Positions 8,174 to 16,956 of a stretch of DNA of 64,000 bases are shown here, in pieces. Each line of letters begins with the position of its first letter. The stretch's first letter is position 1. The translations under genes and the position numbers were made by a program. This DNA comes from Candidatus Rubrivivax defluviihabitans (GTDB lineage Bacteria; Pseudomonadota; Gammaproteobacteria; Burkholderiales; Burkholderiaceae_C), in the NCBI GenBank assembly GCA_016709385.1, contig JADJMW010000023.1, positions 75,006 through 139,005 of the forward strand, given 5' to 3'. The notes beneath the pieces were generated by a model that searched no databases, had not been told where the DNA came from, and was given only the letters and a program-made list of their open reading frames with translations.

Positions 8174-8890
8174 ATGCCGACCCCGATCACCCTCATCTCG
8201 TCGATGGCCACGCGCCAGGTGCTGGCGGAACTGACCCGTGCCTACGCGGCGCAGGCCGGCTGCGAGGTGGCGCTGGAATCGGTGGGCGGGGTCGACGCCG
8301 CCCGGCGCGTGCAGGCCGGCGAGGCCTTCGACGCGGTGGTGCTGGCGTCGGACGCCATCGCCAAGCTGGTCGCCTCGGGTCATGTGGTGGCCGGCAGCTG
8401 CGTCGACCTGGTGCGATCGCCGGTGGCCGTCGCCGTGCGCGCCGGTGCGCCGCGGCCCGACGTGGCTTCGGAAGCCGCGCTGCGGCAGGCCGTGGTGGCT
8501 GCGCGCAGCATCGGCTATTCGACCGGGCCGAGCGGCACCCACCTGGCGCGGCTGTTCGAACGCTGGGGTCTTGCCGAGATCCTGCGCGACCGCATCGTGA
8601 TGCCACCGCCGGGCGTGCCGGTGGGCAGCCTGGTGGCCCAGGGCGAGATCGAACTCGGCTTCCAGCAGTTCAGCGAGCTCATGCACCTCGAGGGCATCGA
8701 CGTCATCGGCACGCTGCCCGCCGGCTGCGACTTCATCACCACCTTCTCGGCCGGCCTGTGCGCGGCCTCGACGGAGGCCGGCGCGGTGCGGGCCCTGCTC
8801 GACTTCATGGCCTCGCCCGCGGCCGACGCCGCCAAGCGCCGGCACGGTATGGAGCCGGCCGCGCGGACCACAGCAGGAGACAGCCCTTGA
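8174..8890 (+). CDS. Substrate-binding-fold protein without signal peptide, first gene of the protocatechuate operon
   Basis: The 238-residue protein has the periplasmic-binding fold of the ModA (molybdate-binding) type: TPITLISSMATRQVLAELT at the start, then GVDAARRVQAGEAFDAVVLAS and STGPSGTHLARLFERWG. Unlike true ABC binding proteins it has no signal peptide, so it should be cytoplasmic. Its stop overlaps the TTG start of the next gene (TTGA), so it is translationally coupled to ligJ. Such genes accompany 4,5-cleavage clusters in Comamonadaceae, but I know of no proven function; isomerase or effector-sensing roles are possible. Confidence 0.7.
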   Translation: MPTPITLISSMATRQVLAELTRAYAAQAGCEVALESVGGVDAARRVQAGEAFDAVVLASDAIAKLVASGHVVAGSCVDLVRSPVAVAVRAGAPRPDVASEAALRQAVVAARSIGYSTGPSGTHLARLFERWGLAEILRDRIVMPPPGVPVGSLVAQGEIELGFQQFSELMHLEGIDVIGTLPAGCDFITTFSAGLCAASTEAGAVRALLDFMASPAADAAKRRHGMEPAARTTAGDSP

Positions 8891-9915
8891 TCATCGACAT
8901 CCACGGCCATTACACGACCGCGCCCAAGGCGCTGGAGACCTGGCGCAATGCGCAGATCGCCGGCATTGCCGACGCCACGAAGAGGCCGCGCGCCGCCGAC
9001 CTGAAGATCAGCGACGACGAGATCCGCGAGACCATCGAGACCAACCAGCTGGCGAAGATGCGCGAGCGCGGCTGCGACCTCACGGTGTTCAGCCCGCGCG
9101 CCAGCTTCATGGCGCACCATATCGGCGACTTCCAGGTGTCCAGCACCTGGGCCGCGATCTGCAACGAACTCTGCTACCGCGTGGCGCAGCTGTTCCCCGA
9201 CCACTTCATCCCCGCCGCGATGCTGCCGCAGAGCCCGGGCGTGGACCCGGCGAGCTGCATCCCCGAACTGGTGAAGTGCGTGGAGCAGTACGGCAACGTG
9301 GCGATCAACCTCAACCCCGACCCTTCGGGCGGGCACTGGACGAGTCCGCCACTTTCCGACCGCCACTGGTACCCCATCTACGAGAAGATGGTCGAGTACG
9401 ACATCCCGGCCATGGTGCATGTGAGCACCAGCTGCAATGCCTGCTTCCACACCACAGGTGCGCACTACATCAATGCCGACACCACGGCCGTGATGCAGCT
9501 GATCCAGGCCGATCTGTTCAAGGACTTTCCGACGCTGAAGTTCGTCATCCCGCATGGCGGCGGCGCCGCGCCCTACCACTGGGGGCGCTACCGCGGCCTG
9601 GCGCAGGAGCTGAAGAAGCCGCTGCTGAAGGACCACCTGTTGAACAATGTCTTCTTCGACACCTGCGTCTACCACCAGCCGGGCATCGACCTGCTGACGA
9701 CCGTGATCCCGGTGGACAACATCCTGTTCGCCAGCGAAATGATCGGCGCCGTGCGCGGCATCGACCCCGAGACGGGGCACCATTACGACGATACGAAGCG
9801 CTATATCGAGGGTTCGAAGGTCCTCTCGGCCGAGGACCGTTTCAAGGTCTATGAAGGCAATGCGCGGCGTGTCTACCCGCGGCTGGACGCCGCATTGAAG
9901 GCCAAGGGGCTCTAG
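8887..9915 (+). CDS. ligJ: 4-oxalomesaconate hydratase (PmdE/LigJ), amidohydrolase family
   Basis: The protein has 342 residues, matching LigJ/PmdE in length. It starts at TTG (8887) with AGGAGA six bases upstream; this gives the conserved N-terminus IIDIHGHY, whose two His (HGH) are metal ligands of the amidohydrolase barrel. Later motifs fit: FVIPHGGGAAPYHWGRYRG and FDTCVYHQPG. The enzyme adds water to 4-oxalomesaconate to give 4-carboxy-4-hydroxy-2-oxoadipate, the step before aldol cleavage. Cytoplasmic; second gene of the operon, overlapping the first by four bases. Confidence 0.92.
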   Translation: MIIDIHGHYTTAPKALETWRNAQIAGIADATKRPRAADLKISDDEIRETIETNQLAKMRERGCDLTVFSPRASFMAHHIGDFQVSSTWAAICNELCYRVAQLFPDHFIPAAMLPQSPGVDPASCIPELVKCVEQYGNVAINLNPDPSGGHWTSPPLSDRHWYPIYEKMVEYDIPAMVHVSTSCNACFHTTGAHYINADTTAVMQLIQADLFKDFPTLKFVIPHGGGAAPYHWGRYRGLAQELKKPLLKDHLLNNVFFDTCVYHQPGIDLLTTVIPVDNILFASEMIGAVRGIDPETGHHYDDTKRYIEGSKVLSAEDRFKVYEGNARRVYPRLDAALKAKGL

Positions 9916-9917
9916 CC

Positions 9918-10601
9918 ATGTACCAGCTCGGCATCGTCAAGCGAAATATCCAGCGCGCCGATCGCAGCGCGGTCGACCAGCTCGCCAGTTTCGGCTCGGC
10001 CACCGTGCACGAGGCCATGGGCCGCGTGGGGCTGATGAAGCCCTATATGCGGCCCATCTACCCCGGCGCGCATGTGGCGGGCACGGCAGTCACCGTGCTG
10101 CTGCACCCGGGCGACAACTGGATGATGCACGTGGCGGCCGAGCAGATCAGGGAAGGTGACGTGGTGGTGGCGGCAGTCACGGCCGACTGCACCGACGGTT
10201 TCTTCGGCGATCTGCTGGCCACCAGTTTCCAGGCCCGCGGCGCACGCGGGCTGATCATCGACGCCGGCGTGCGTGATATCAAGGACCTCACGGCCATGGG
10301 CTTCCCGGTCTGGAGCAAGGCCATCAGCGCCAAGGGCACGATCAAGGCCACGCTGGGTTCGGTGAATGTCACCGTGGTCTGCGCCGGCGCGGTGGTGAAT
10401 GCGGGCGACGTGATCGTGGCCGACGATGACGGCGTGGTGGTGGTGCCGTCGGCGCTGGCGCAGCAGACGGCCGATGCGGCCGCCGCCCGCGAGGCCAACG
10501 AGGCGGCCAAGCGCGCCAAGTTCGCGGCCGGCGTGCTGGGGCTGGACCTGTACGACATGCGTGGCACGCTGGCCCAGGCCGGGCTGAAATATATCGACTG
10601 A
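9918..10601 (+). CDS. ligK: 4-carboxy-4-hydroxy-2-oxoadipate aldolase/oxaloacetate decarboxylase (PmdF/LigK)
   Basis: The protein has 227 residues, the size of the RraA-like class II aldolases. Key features are the start YQLGIVKRNIQRADRS, the conserved GSATVHEAMGRVG, GDLLATSFQARGARGLIIDAGVRD (Arg and Asp of the metal/pyruvate site) and VIVADDDGVVVVP. It splits 4-carboxy-4-hydroxy-2-oxoadipate into pyruvate and oxaloacetate using a divalent metal and also decarboxylates oxaloacetate. It is the last carbon-splitting step, feeding the TCA cycle. It lies 2 bp after ligJ. Confidence 0.93.
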   Translation: MYQLGIVKRNIQRADRSAVDQLASFGSATVHEAMGRVGLMKPYMRPIYPGAHVAGTAVTVLLHPGDNWMMHVAAEQIREGDVVVAAVTADCTDGFFGDLLATSFQARGARGLIIDAGVRDIKDLTAMGFPVWSKAISAKGTIKATLGSVNVTVVCAGAVVNAGDVIVADDDGVVVVPSALAQQTADAAAAREANEAAKRAKFAAGVLGLDLYDMRGTLAQAGLKYID

Positions 10602-10603
10602 CC

Positions 10604-11524
10604 ATGCTCGTATCGCTCATCGGCTACGGCGAAGTGGGGCGCATCCTGGCCGAGGACCTGCGCGCCGCGGGCGTGCCGGTGACGGCCTTCGACATCAAGC
10701 TGCACGGCGAGGCGGGCGAGCCGCTGCGCGAACATGCGCTGCTGCATGGCGTGACGCTGGCCGAAGCCCATGTGCCTGCCGTGCACGCGGCTGGCCTGGT
10801 GATCTCGGCCGTCACCGCCAGCCAGGCCGTGCCGGTGGCCGCGGCGTGCGCGCCGGGGCTGGTCGCCGGGGCCTATTTCCTGGACTTCAACTCCGCGTCG
10901 CCCGGCGCCAAGCTCCACGCCGCCGAACTGGTGAATGCCGCCGGCGGGCGTTATGTGGAAGGCGCGGTGATGACCTCGGTCCCGCCCTACCGCATCAAGG
11001 TGCCGCTGTTGCTGGGTGGCCCCGATGCCACGGCGCTGCAGCCGCGACTGGCGGCGCTGGGTTTCGCACCGCGCGTGGCCAGCGACCGGCTGGGCGTGGC
11101 CAGCGCCACCAAGATGTGCCGCAGCGTCATGATCAAGGGTCTGGAGGCGATGGTCATCGAGAGCTTCACCACGGCGCGCCACTACGGCGTGGAGGACGCG
11201 GTGATCGCCTCGCTGCAAGAGACCTTTCCCGGCATCGACTGGGAAAGACAGGCGACTTACTTCTTCCAGCGCGTCATCGAGCACGGCCGCCGCCGCAGCG
11301 AGGAAGTGCGCGAGGTGGCCGAGACAGTTCGCGATGCCGGCCTCACGCCCTGGAGCGCCGCCGGCACCGCGGAACGCCAGGCCTGGGTGGCTGAGCTGGC
11401 CGAGGCGGGCCTCTTCGGTGCACGCGGCACGCCGGGCTTTGCACGCAGTGCCGACTGGCGCCTGGAGGCCGATCGCATCCTGGCGCAGACGAAGGCCGAA
11501 GGCGTCCCTCAGGATGAAAGCTGA
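10604..11524 (+). CDS. NAD(P)-dependent oxidoreductase, 6-phosphogluconate dehydrogenase-like (DUF1932)
   Basis: The protein has 306 residues. The N-terminus is a Rossmann domain (MLVSLIGYGEVGRILAEDL), and the C-terminal half, from GVASATKMCRSVMIKGLEAMVIES, matches the DUF1932 helical domain of the beta-hydroxyacid dehydrogenase superfamily, including the catalytic Lys region (SATKMCRS). It lies two bases after ligK and just before ligI. No dedicated reductase is needed in the textbook 4,5-cleavage route beyond LigC, so its substrate is open; it may handle a side product or a related aromatic acid. Confidence 0.8.
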   Translation: MLVSLIGYGEVGRILAEDLRAAGVPVTAFDIKLHGEAGEPLREHALLHGVTLAEAHVPAVHAAGLVISAVTASQAVPVAAACAPGLVAGAYFLDFNSASPGAKLHAAELVNAAGGRYVEGAVMTSVPPYRIKVPLLLGGPDATALQPRLAALGFAPRVASDRLGVASATKMCRSVMIKGLEAMVIESFTTARHYGVEDAVIASLQETFPGIDWERQATYFFQRVIEHGRRRSEEVREVAETVRDAGLTPWSAAGTAERQAWVAELAEAGLFGARGTPGFARSADWRLEADRILAQTKAEGVPQDES

Positions 11525-11525
11525 C

Positions 11526-12452
11526 ATGGCATTCGAGAAGACTCCCGGCTGGCTGGACTGGTGCCCAAGCCCGAGCCAACCGCGCTTCAAGCTGCCGCCG
11601 GGGAGCGTGGACGCGCATTGCCATGTCTTCGGCCCCGGCGAACGGTTTCCCTACGCCGCGGAACGCAAATACACGCCCTGCGACGCGTCGCGCAACCAGC
11701 TTTATGCCTTGCGCGACCACCTGGGCTTTGCGCGCAACGTGGTCGTGCAGGCCACCTGCCACGGTGCCGACAACCGCGCCATGGTCGACGCGCTGAAGCA
11801 CTCCGGCGGCCGCGCGCGCGGTATCGCCACCGTCAAGCGCACCGTCACCGACCACGAGCTGCACTACATGCACGAGTGCGGCGTGCGCGGCGTTCGCTTC
11901 AACTTTGTCAAGCGCCTGGTGGACTTCACGCCGCGCGACGAACTGCTGGAGATCGCCACACGCATTGCGCCTCTGGGCTGGCACGTGGTGATCTATTTCG
12001 AGGCCGTGGACCTGCCCGAGCTGTGGGACTTCTTCACCGCCTTGCCCACCACCGTGGTGGTGGACCACATGGGCCGGCCCGACGTGCGCCAGCCCGTTGA
12101 TGGCCCGGAGTTCGAGCGCTTCGTGCGCCTGATGCTCGAGCACGGCAATGTCTGGAGCAAGGTGAGCTGCCCCGAGCGGCTGAGCGTGACCGGCCCGCCC
12201 GCCCTTCCTGGGCAGGTGGGCGGCGAACTGGCGCCTTACCGCGACGTGGTGCCCTTCGCGCGCCGCATCGTCGAGACCTTTCCCGACCGTGTACTCTGGG
12301 GCACCGACTGGCCGCACCCCAACCTGAAGGACCACATGCCCGACGACGGCCTCTTGGTCGACTTCATCCCGCATATCGCCGTGACGCCCGAACTGCAGAT
12401 CAAATTGCTCGTGACCAACCCGATGCGCCTGTACTGGCCGGAGGAAGCCTGA
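11526..12452 (+). CDS. ligI: 2-pyrone-4,6-dicarboxylate hydrolase (PmdD/LigI)
   Basis: The 308-residue amidohydrolase carries the LigI hallmarks: VDAHCHVFGPG near residue 27, FVKRLVDF, VVVDHMGRPDV and the C-terminal VLWGTDWPHPN with the catalytic Asp. It opens the lactone ring of 2-pyrone-4,6-dicarboxylate (PDC) to 4-oxalomesaconate without needing a metal in known homologues. The ATG at 11526 is preferred; an in-frame ATG at 11514 would overlap the upstream gene. The stop shares one base with the ligA start. Confidence 0.93.
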   Translation: MAFEKTPGWLDWCPSPSQPRFKLPPGSVDAHCHVFGPGERFPYAAERKYTPCDASRNQLYALRDHLGFARNVVVQATCHGADNRAMVDALKHSGGRARGIATVKRTVTDHELHYMHECGVRGVRFNFVKRLVDFTPRDELLEIATRIAPLGWHVVIYFEAVDLPELWDFFTALPTTVVVDHMGRPDVRQPVDGPEFERFVRLMLEHGNVWSKVSCPERLSVTGPPALPGQVGGELAPYRDVVPFARRIVETFPDRVLWGTDWPHPNLKDHMPDDGLLVDFIPHIAVTPELQIKLLVTNPMRLYWPEEA

Positions 12453-12892
12453 TGCCTCTCGAGAAACCCTACCTCGACGTGCCCGGCACGACGATCTTCG
12501 ACGCCGAACAGTCGCGCAAGGGATACCACCTCAACCAGTTCTGCATGAGCCTGATGAAGGCCGAGAACCGCGCCCGCTTCAAGGCCAACGAACGCGCGTA
12601 TCTGGACGAGTGGCCGATGACCGAGGAACAGAAGCAGGCCGTGCTGGCACGCGATCTCAACTGGTGCATGTCCACCGGCGGCAATATCTATTTCCTGGCC
12701 AAGATCGGCGCCACCGACGGCAAGAGCTTCCAGCAGATGGCCGGCAGCATGACCGGCATGAGCGAAGAGGAGTACCGCGACATGATGGTGCGCGGCGGCC
12801 GCTCGATCGCGGGCAACCGCTTCGTCGGCGAGGACGGCGACGCGCAGGCGCATCGCCAGCCCCAAGGCGCGGCCGGCAGAAAGGCAGGCTGA
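12452..12892 (+). CDS. ligA: Protocatechuate 4,5-dioxygenase alpha subunit (PmdA/LigA)
   Basis: The 146-residue alpha (small) subunit is recognised by DVPGTTIFDAEQSRKGYHLNQFCMSLMKAENRARF and GGNIYFLAKIGATDGKSFQQMAGSM (given here only as landmarks; the first spans about residues 8-42). It packs over the iron site of the beta subunit and closes the active site. It overlaps ligI by one base and is followed one base later by ligB, consistent with stoichiometric co-translation of the two subunits. Confidence 0.93.
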   Translation: MPLEKPYLDVPGTTIFDAEQSRKGYHLNQFCMSLMKAENRARFKANERAYLDEWPMTEEQKQAVLARDLNWCMSTGGNIYFLAKIGATDGKSFQQMAGSMTGMSEEEYRDMMVRGGRSIAGNRFVGEDGDAQAHRQPQGAAGRKAG

Positions 12893-12893
12893 A

Positions 12894-13748
12894 ATGGCAC
12901 GCATCACCGCCAGCGTCTTCACCAGCCACGTGCCGGCCATCGGCGCCGCGCTCGATCTCGGCAAGGACCACGAACCCTATTGGCAGAAGGTGTTCAGCGG
13001 CTACGACTTCTCCAAGCAGTGGATGAAGGAGAACCGGCCCGACGTCGTCTTCCTCGTCTACAACGACCATGCCAATGCCTTCAGCCTGGAGATGATCCCC
13101 ACCTTCGCCATCGGCACGGCGGCGGAGTTTCCCATCGCCGACGAGGGCTGGGGCCCGCGGCCGGTGCCCAAGGTCGTGGGCCACCCGGAACTGGCGTCGC
13201 ATATCGCGCAAAGCGTGATCCAGGACGACTTCGACCTCACCATCGTCAACAAGATGGCCGTGGACCATGGCCTGACGGTGCCGTTGTCGCTGATGTGCGG
13301 CAAGCTCGACCCGCTGCGGGACGCCTGGCCTTGCCCGGTGATCCCGTTTGCGGTCAACGTGGTGCAGTATCCCGTACCGAGCGGCCGCCGTTGCTGGAAC
13401 CTGGGCCGGGCCATCCGCAAGGCGGTGCAGAGCTTCGACGCCGACCTGAAGGTGCACATCTGGGGCACGGGCGGCATGAGCCACCAGTTGCAGGGTCCGC
13501 GCGCCGGGCTCATCAACGCCGAATGGGACAACCGCTTTCTCGACCGCCTGATCGCCGAGCCGGAGGAACTGGCCAAGGTGCCGCATATCGAGTATGTGCG
13601 CGAGGCCGGCAGCGAGGGCATCGAACTCGTGATGTGGCTGATCGCCCGCGGCGCCATGAACGACGCACCGCCGCGCGTGCGCCACCGCTTCTTCCACGTG
13701 CCGGCGTCGAATACCGCCGTTGGGCACCTGATCCTGGAGAACACATGA
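12894..13748 (+). CDS. ligB: Protocatechuate 4,5-dioxygenase beta subunit (PmdB/LigB)
   Basis: The 284-residue catalytic subunit belongs to the type II (LigB-family) extradiol dioxygenases. Expected Fe(II) ligands are visible: His12 in TSHVPAIG, His59 in VYNDHANAF and a Glu near residue 240 in SEGIELVMW. It cleaves protocatechuate between C4 and C5 with O2 to give 4-carboxy-2-hydroxymuconate-6-semialdehyde. Its stop overlaps the ligC start (ATGA), so ligA, ligB and ligC are all coupled. Confidence 0.95.
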   Translation: MARITASVFTSHVPAIGAALDLGKDHEPYWQKVFSGYDFSKQWMKENRPDVVFLVYNDHANAFSLEMIPTFAIGTAAEFPIADEGWGPRPVPKVVGHPELASHIAQSVIQDDFDLTIVNKMAVDHGLTVPLSLMCGKLDPLRDAWPCPVIPFAVNVVQYPVPSGRRCWNLGRAIRKAVQSFDADLKVHIWGTGGMSHQLQGPRAGLINAEWDNRFLDRLIAEPEELAKVPHIEYVREAGSEGIELVMWLIARGAMNDAPPRVRHRFFHVPASNTAVGHLILENT

Positions 13749-14692
13749 GCATCAAGGTCGCACTGGCGGGTGCCGGCGCCTTCGGCATCAAGCACCTCGA
13801 CGGCATCCGGCTGATCGACGGCGTGGAGGTGGTCTCGCTCGTCGGCCGCGAGCGCGACAAGACGCAGGCCGTCGCCGACCAATACGGCATCGGCCATGTC
13901 GCCACCGACCTGTCCGAGAGCCTGGCGCTGAAGGAGGTCGACGCCGTCATCCTGTGCACGCCGACGCAGATGCACGCGTCGCAGGCCATGGCCTGCCTGC
14001 GTGCCGGCAAGCATGTGCAGGTGGAGATTCCGCTGGCGGATTCGCTGCGCGACGCCTATGCGGTGGCCGACCTGCAGCGGCAGACCGGCCTGGTGGCGAT
14101 GTGCGGGCACACGCGGCGCTTCAACCCCAGCCACCAGTGGCTGCACCGCAGAATCAGCACCGGTGAATTCCGGCTGCAGCAACTGGACGTGCAGACCTAT
14201 TTCTTCCGCCGCAGCAACATGAATGCGCTGGGCCAGCCGCGCAGCTGGACCGACCACCTGCTGTGGCACCACGCGGCGCACACGGTGGACCTGTTTGCGT
14301 ACCAATCCGGCAGCCCGACCGTGAAGGCCCACGCGGTGCAGGGGCCGATTCACCCGCAGCTGGGCATCGCCATGGACATGAGCATCCAGCTGCGGGCGGC
14401 CAACGGCGCCATCTGCACGCTGAGCCTGTCGTTCAACAACGACGGCCCGCTGGGCACCTTCTTCCGCTATATCGGCGACACCGGCACCTATATCGCGCGC
14501 TACGACGACCTGTTCACCGGCAAGGAAGAGAAGGTCGACGTCAGCGGCGTGGCCGTGTCGATGAACGGCATCGAACTGCAGGACCGCGAATTCTTCGCCG
14601 CCATCCGCGAAGGGCGAGAGCCCAACGCCAGCGTGGCGCAGGTGCTGCCTTGCTACGAGGTCCTGCACGACCTGGAGCGCCAGCTGGCCTGA
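13745..14692 (+). CDS. ligC: 4-carboxy-2-hydroxymuconate-6-semialdehyde dehydrogenase (PmdC/LigC)
   Basis: The 315-residue Gfo/Idh/MocA-type enzyme has an N-terminal Rossmann motif (KVALAGAGAFGIKHLDGI), a variant of the EKP motif (VQVEIPLADS) and a C-terminal GFO domain starting near WTDHLLWHHAAHTVD. It oxidises the ring-cleavage hemiacetal with NADP to 2-pyrone-4,6-dicarboxylate, the LigI substrate. It is the last gene of the operon; the next gene is convergent 31 bp away. Confidence 0.92.
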   Translation: MSIKVALAGAGAFGIKHLDGIRLIDGVEVVSLVGRERDKTQAVADQYGIGHVATDLSESLALKEVDAVILCTPTQMHASQAMACLRAGKHVQVEIPLADSLRDAYAVADLQRQTGLVAMCGHTRRFNPSHQWLHRRISTGEFRLQQLDVQTYFFRRSNMNALGQPRSWTDHLLWHHAAHTVDLFAYQSGSPTVKAHAVQGPIHPQLGIAMDMSIQLRAANGAICTLSLSFNNDGPLGTFFRYIGDTGTYIARYDDLFTGKEEKVDVSGVAVSMNGIELQDREFFAAIREGREPNASVAQVLPCYEVLHDLERQLA

Positions 14693-14723
14693 CGGCCGCG
14701 CCGGGGCGGCGCGTCAGAAGGGG

Positions 14724-15866
14724 TCAGAAGAAGAGGTCATCCAAGCCCGTGGCGCGCTGCTCGGCGCGCCACTGCTTGAGCTGCCGTTTCACCTGAGCGG
14801 CTTCGCCCTTGACCAGTTGCCGGTCGCGCTGCAACTGCGCCTGGGCGTAGGCGATCTCCCGCATCTCGTCCTTGATCAGCAGCTCCAGCCGCGCGGGGTC
14901 GAGCCGGCGCTCGACCATCAGCCCATAGCTGGCGCAGAAGGCGAGCTGGCGGTCGTCGATCTCGGCCTCCAGTTCCCGAAGTTGCTCCGCCAGCACCTTG
15001 TTGAAGTGGCGCACCTGGTCGGCAGCCACGTTGGCGGCATGCGCCAGATCCACCTGCTCGATCTGCAGCTGCAGCTCCAGCAACGCCAGCAGGTCGCCGG
15101 CCTCGTAGGCCGTATTGGCACGCTGCATCAACGCGGTGCGCGAAGCGTGTTCGGCCGCCGGCACGCTGGCATGCACGCGGTCGGGGTGCAGCGCGCTCGC
15201 CAGCTTGCGGTAGACCTCGCGCACCGTCTGCGAGATGCGTTTGGCGTCTTCCTCGGCGCGCTTCTGCGCCGCAGTCTTGCGCGGCGGCTTGGGGCGCTTT
15301 CCGGGTTGCGCCGGCGACCCGTTCAGCGCCTCCTGCGCCCGTTGCACCTCGGCCATCTTCGCGCGAGCGCGGTGCATCAAATCCTCGGCCGTCTCGACCG
15401 GTTCGTCGCCGAGGTCCAGGCCCCCCATGGCCTCCAGCATGGCCTTCATCGAATTCAGGTGCAGCTGTTCCTCGCTGTCGAAGTCGAGCTCGGCGTGCCG
15501 GTTGTACAGCGCCTTCAATTCGGCGTCGGGTTCGCCGTCGCCGGCCGCGTCGAGCAGCGCACCGCAGACGTCGCAGATCATCTCCGACAGCGTCGCCGTG
15601 TCGGCCCTGGACCAGCGCTGTGCGCCCTGCAGGGCCTCCAGCTCGAAGGCCCAGGCCCGCCGCGCGGCCCTCAATTCCGCTTCCAGCGGCGCCACCCGCG
15701 CCGCATGCGCCTGTGCGAACAAGGGCAACTGCTCCTGCCAGGCCTGCAGGCGCCGGCGTGCCTTGTCGATCTTGGCCAGGAGGGCCTGGAAACGCTTGTG
15801 CTCGGGCGAGGCGGGGCGCGCGGCGGCCGCGGCGATGTCTAGTTGGGTGCGGGTGGGCTTGGTCAT
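14724..15866 (-). CDS. J-domain-containing protein with coiled-coil regions
   Basis: The protein has 380 residues, very rich in Ala, Arg, Glu, Leu and Gln with long predicted helices. A J-domain-like segment lies around residues 215-280, with the diagnostic HPD inside VYRKLASALHPDRV. The J-domain is thus in the second half instead of at the N-terminus, flanked by coiled-coil stretches (about 20-75 and 290-375). J-domains stimulate DnaK ATPase, so this may be a specialised DnaK co-chaperone. It has no Gly/Phe or zinc-finger regions. The client is unknown and no dnaK is nearby. Confidence 0.7.
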   Translation of the reverse strand: MTKPTRTQLDIAAAAARPASPEHKRFQALLAKIDKARRRLQAWQEQLPLFAQAHAARVAPLEAELRAARRAWAFELEALQGAQRWSRADTATLSEMICDVCGALLDAAGDGEPDAELKALYNRHAELDFDSEEQLHLNSMKAMLEAMGGLDLGDEPVETAEDLMHRARAKMAEVQRAQEALNGSPAQPGKRPKPPRKTAAQKRAEEDAKRISQTVREVYRKLASALHPDRVHASVPAAEHASRTALMQRANTAYEAGDLLALLELQLQIEQVDLAHAANVAADQVRHFNKVLAEQLRELEAEIDDRQLAFCASYGLMVERRLDPARLELLIKDEMREIAYAQAQLQRDRQLVKGEAAQVKRQLKQWRAEQRATGLDDLFF

Positions 15867-15924
15867 GATCGGCCTGCATTCTCGCCGCACAATTCCAGCT
15901 CCGCACACGACGTTCATCGCCGGC

Positions 15925-16956
15925 ATGTCGACCCCACCGCCCCCTCCAGCAGGTTCTCGCGGCCCCAGAGTCCTGGGGCTCTTCCAGGTGCCCCCCATCG
16001 GCCTGGGCTGCATGAATTTGAGTCACGCCTACGGCACGCCGCCGCCGCCGGAGCTGGCCGAGAGGCTGCTGCTGGATGCCCTGGACCTGGGCGTGACGCT
16101 GTTCGACACCGCGGCGCTGTACGGCTTCGGCGCCAACGAGACGCTGGTCGGCCGCGTGCTGAAAGCGCACCGCCAGCGCATCGTGCTGTGCAGCAAGGGC
16201 GGCATGGCCGGGGTGATGTTCGACGACGGCATGAAGCGGGTCATCGACGGCCGGCCCGAGACCCTTCGCCGCAACTGCGAAGACAGCCTGCGCCGGCTGC
16301 AGACCGAGGCCATCGACCTCTATTACCTGCACCGCTGGGACAAGCAGGTGCCCATCGAAGACAGCGTCGGCGAGATGGCGCGGCTGCTGCAGGAAGGCAA
16401 GGTGCGCGCACTCGGCCTGTCGGAGGTTTCGGCAGCGACGCTGAGGAAGGCCCATGCCGTGCACCCCATCGCCGCCGTGCAGAACGAATATTCGCTGTGG
16501 ACACGCAATGCCGAGATCGCGGTGCTGGACGCCTGCCGCGAGATCGGCGCCGCCTTCGTGGCCTTCAGCCCGGTGGCGCGCGGCTTTCTCACGCGGGAGC
16601 CACCGGACGTGGGGTCGCTCGACGCCAAGGACATCCGCCGCGGCATGCCGCGTTTCCACCCCGAGCCCTATGCCGCCAACCTGCGCCTGCTGCCGGCCTA
16701 CCAGGCCATCGCCGCCGAGGTCGGCTGCACGCCGGCGCAGCTGGCGCTGGCCTGGCTGCTGGCACGCGGCGAGCAGGTGATTCCGATTCCCGGCACGTCG
16801 AAGATCGAGCACCTGCGCGACAACCTCGGCGCCGCGACCGTGGTCCTGAGGCCCGAGATCGTGAGCCGGCTCGACGCGCTCATCAACCAGCACACCGTGG
16901 CCGGCGAGCGTTACGGCGCGCAGTCGTCGGCCGAGGTGGACACCGAGACCTTCTGA
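15925..16956 (+). CDS. Aldo/keto reductase
   Basis: The 343-residue TIM-barrel oxidoreductase shows the AKR tetrad: Asp and Tyr in FDTAALYGFGANE, Lys in VLCSKGGMAG and His in YYLHRWDKQ, plus the NADPH-site segment IPIPGTSKIEHL near the C-terminus. It resembles YajO/general stress AKRs that reduce aldehydes. The ATG at 15925 has no strong ribosome binding site. The stop directly abuts the start of the MaoC-like gene, suggesting co-expression. Confidence 0.85.
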   Translation: MSTPPPPPAGSRGPRVLGLFQVPPIGLGCMNLSHAYGTPPPPELAERLLLDALDLGVTLFDTAALYGFGANETLVGRVLKAHRQRIVLCSKGGMAGVMFDDGMKRVIDGRPETLRRNCEDSLRRLQTEAIDLYYLHRWDKQVPIEDSVGEMARLLQEGKVRALGLSEVSAATLRKAHAVHPIAAVQNEYSLWTRNAEIAVLDACREIGAAFVAFSPVARGFLTREPPDVGSLDAKDIRRGMPRFHPEPYAANLRLLPAYQAIAAEVGCTPAQLALAWLLARGEQVIPIPGTSKIEHLRDNLGAATVVLRPEIVSRLDALINQHTVAGERYGAQSSAEVDTETF

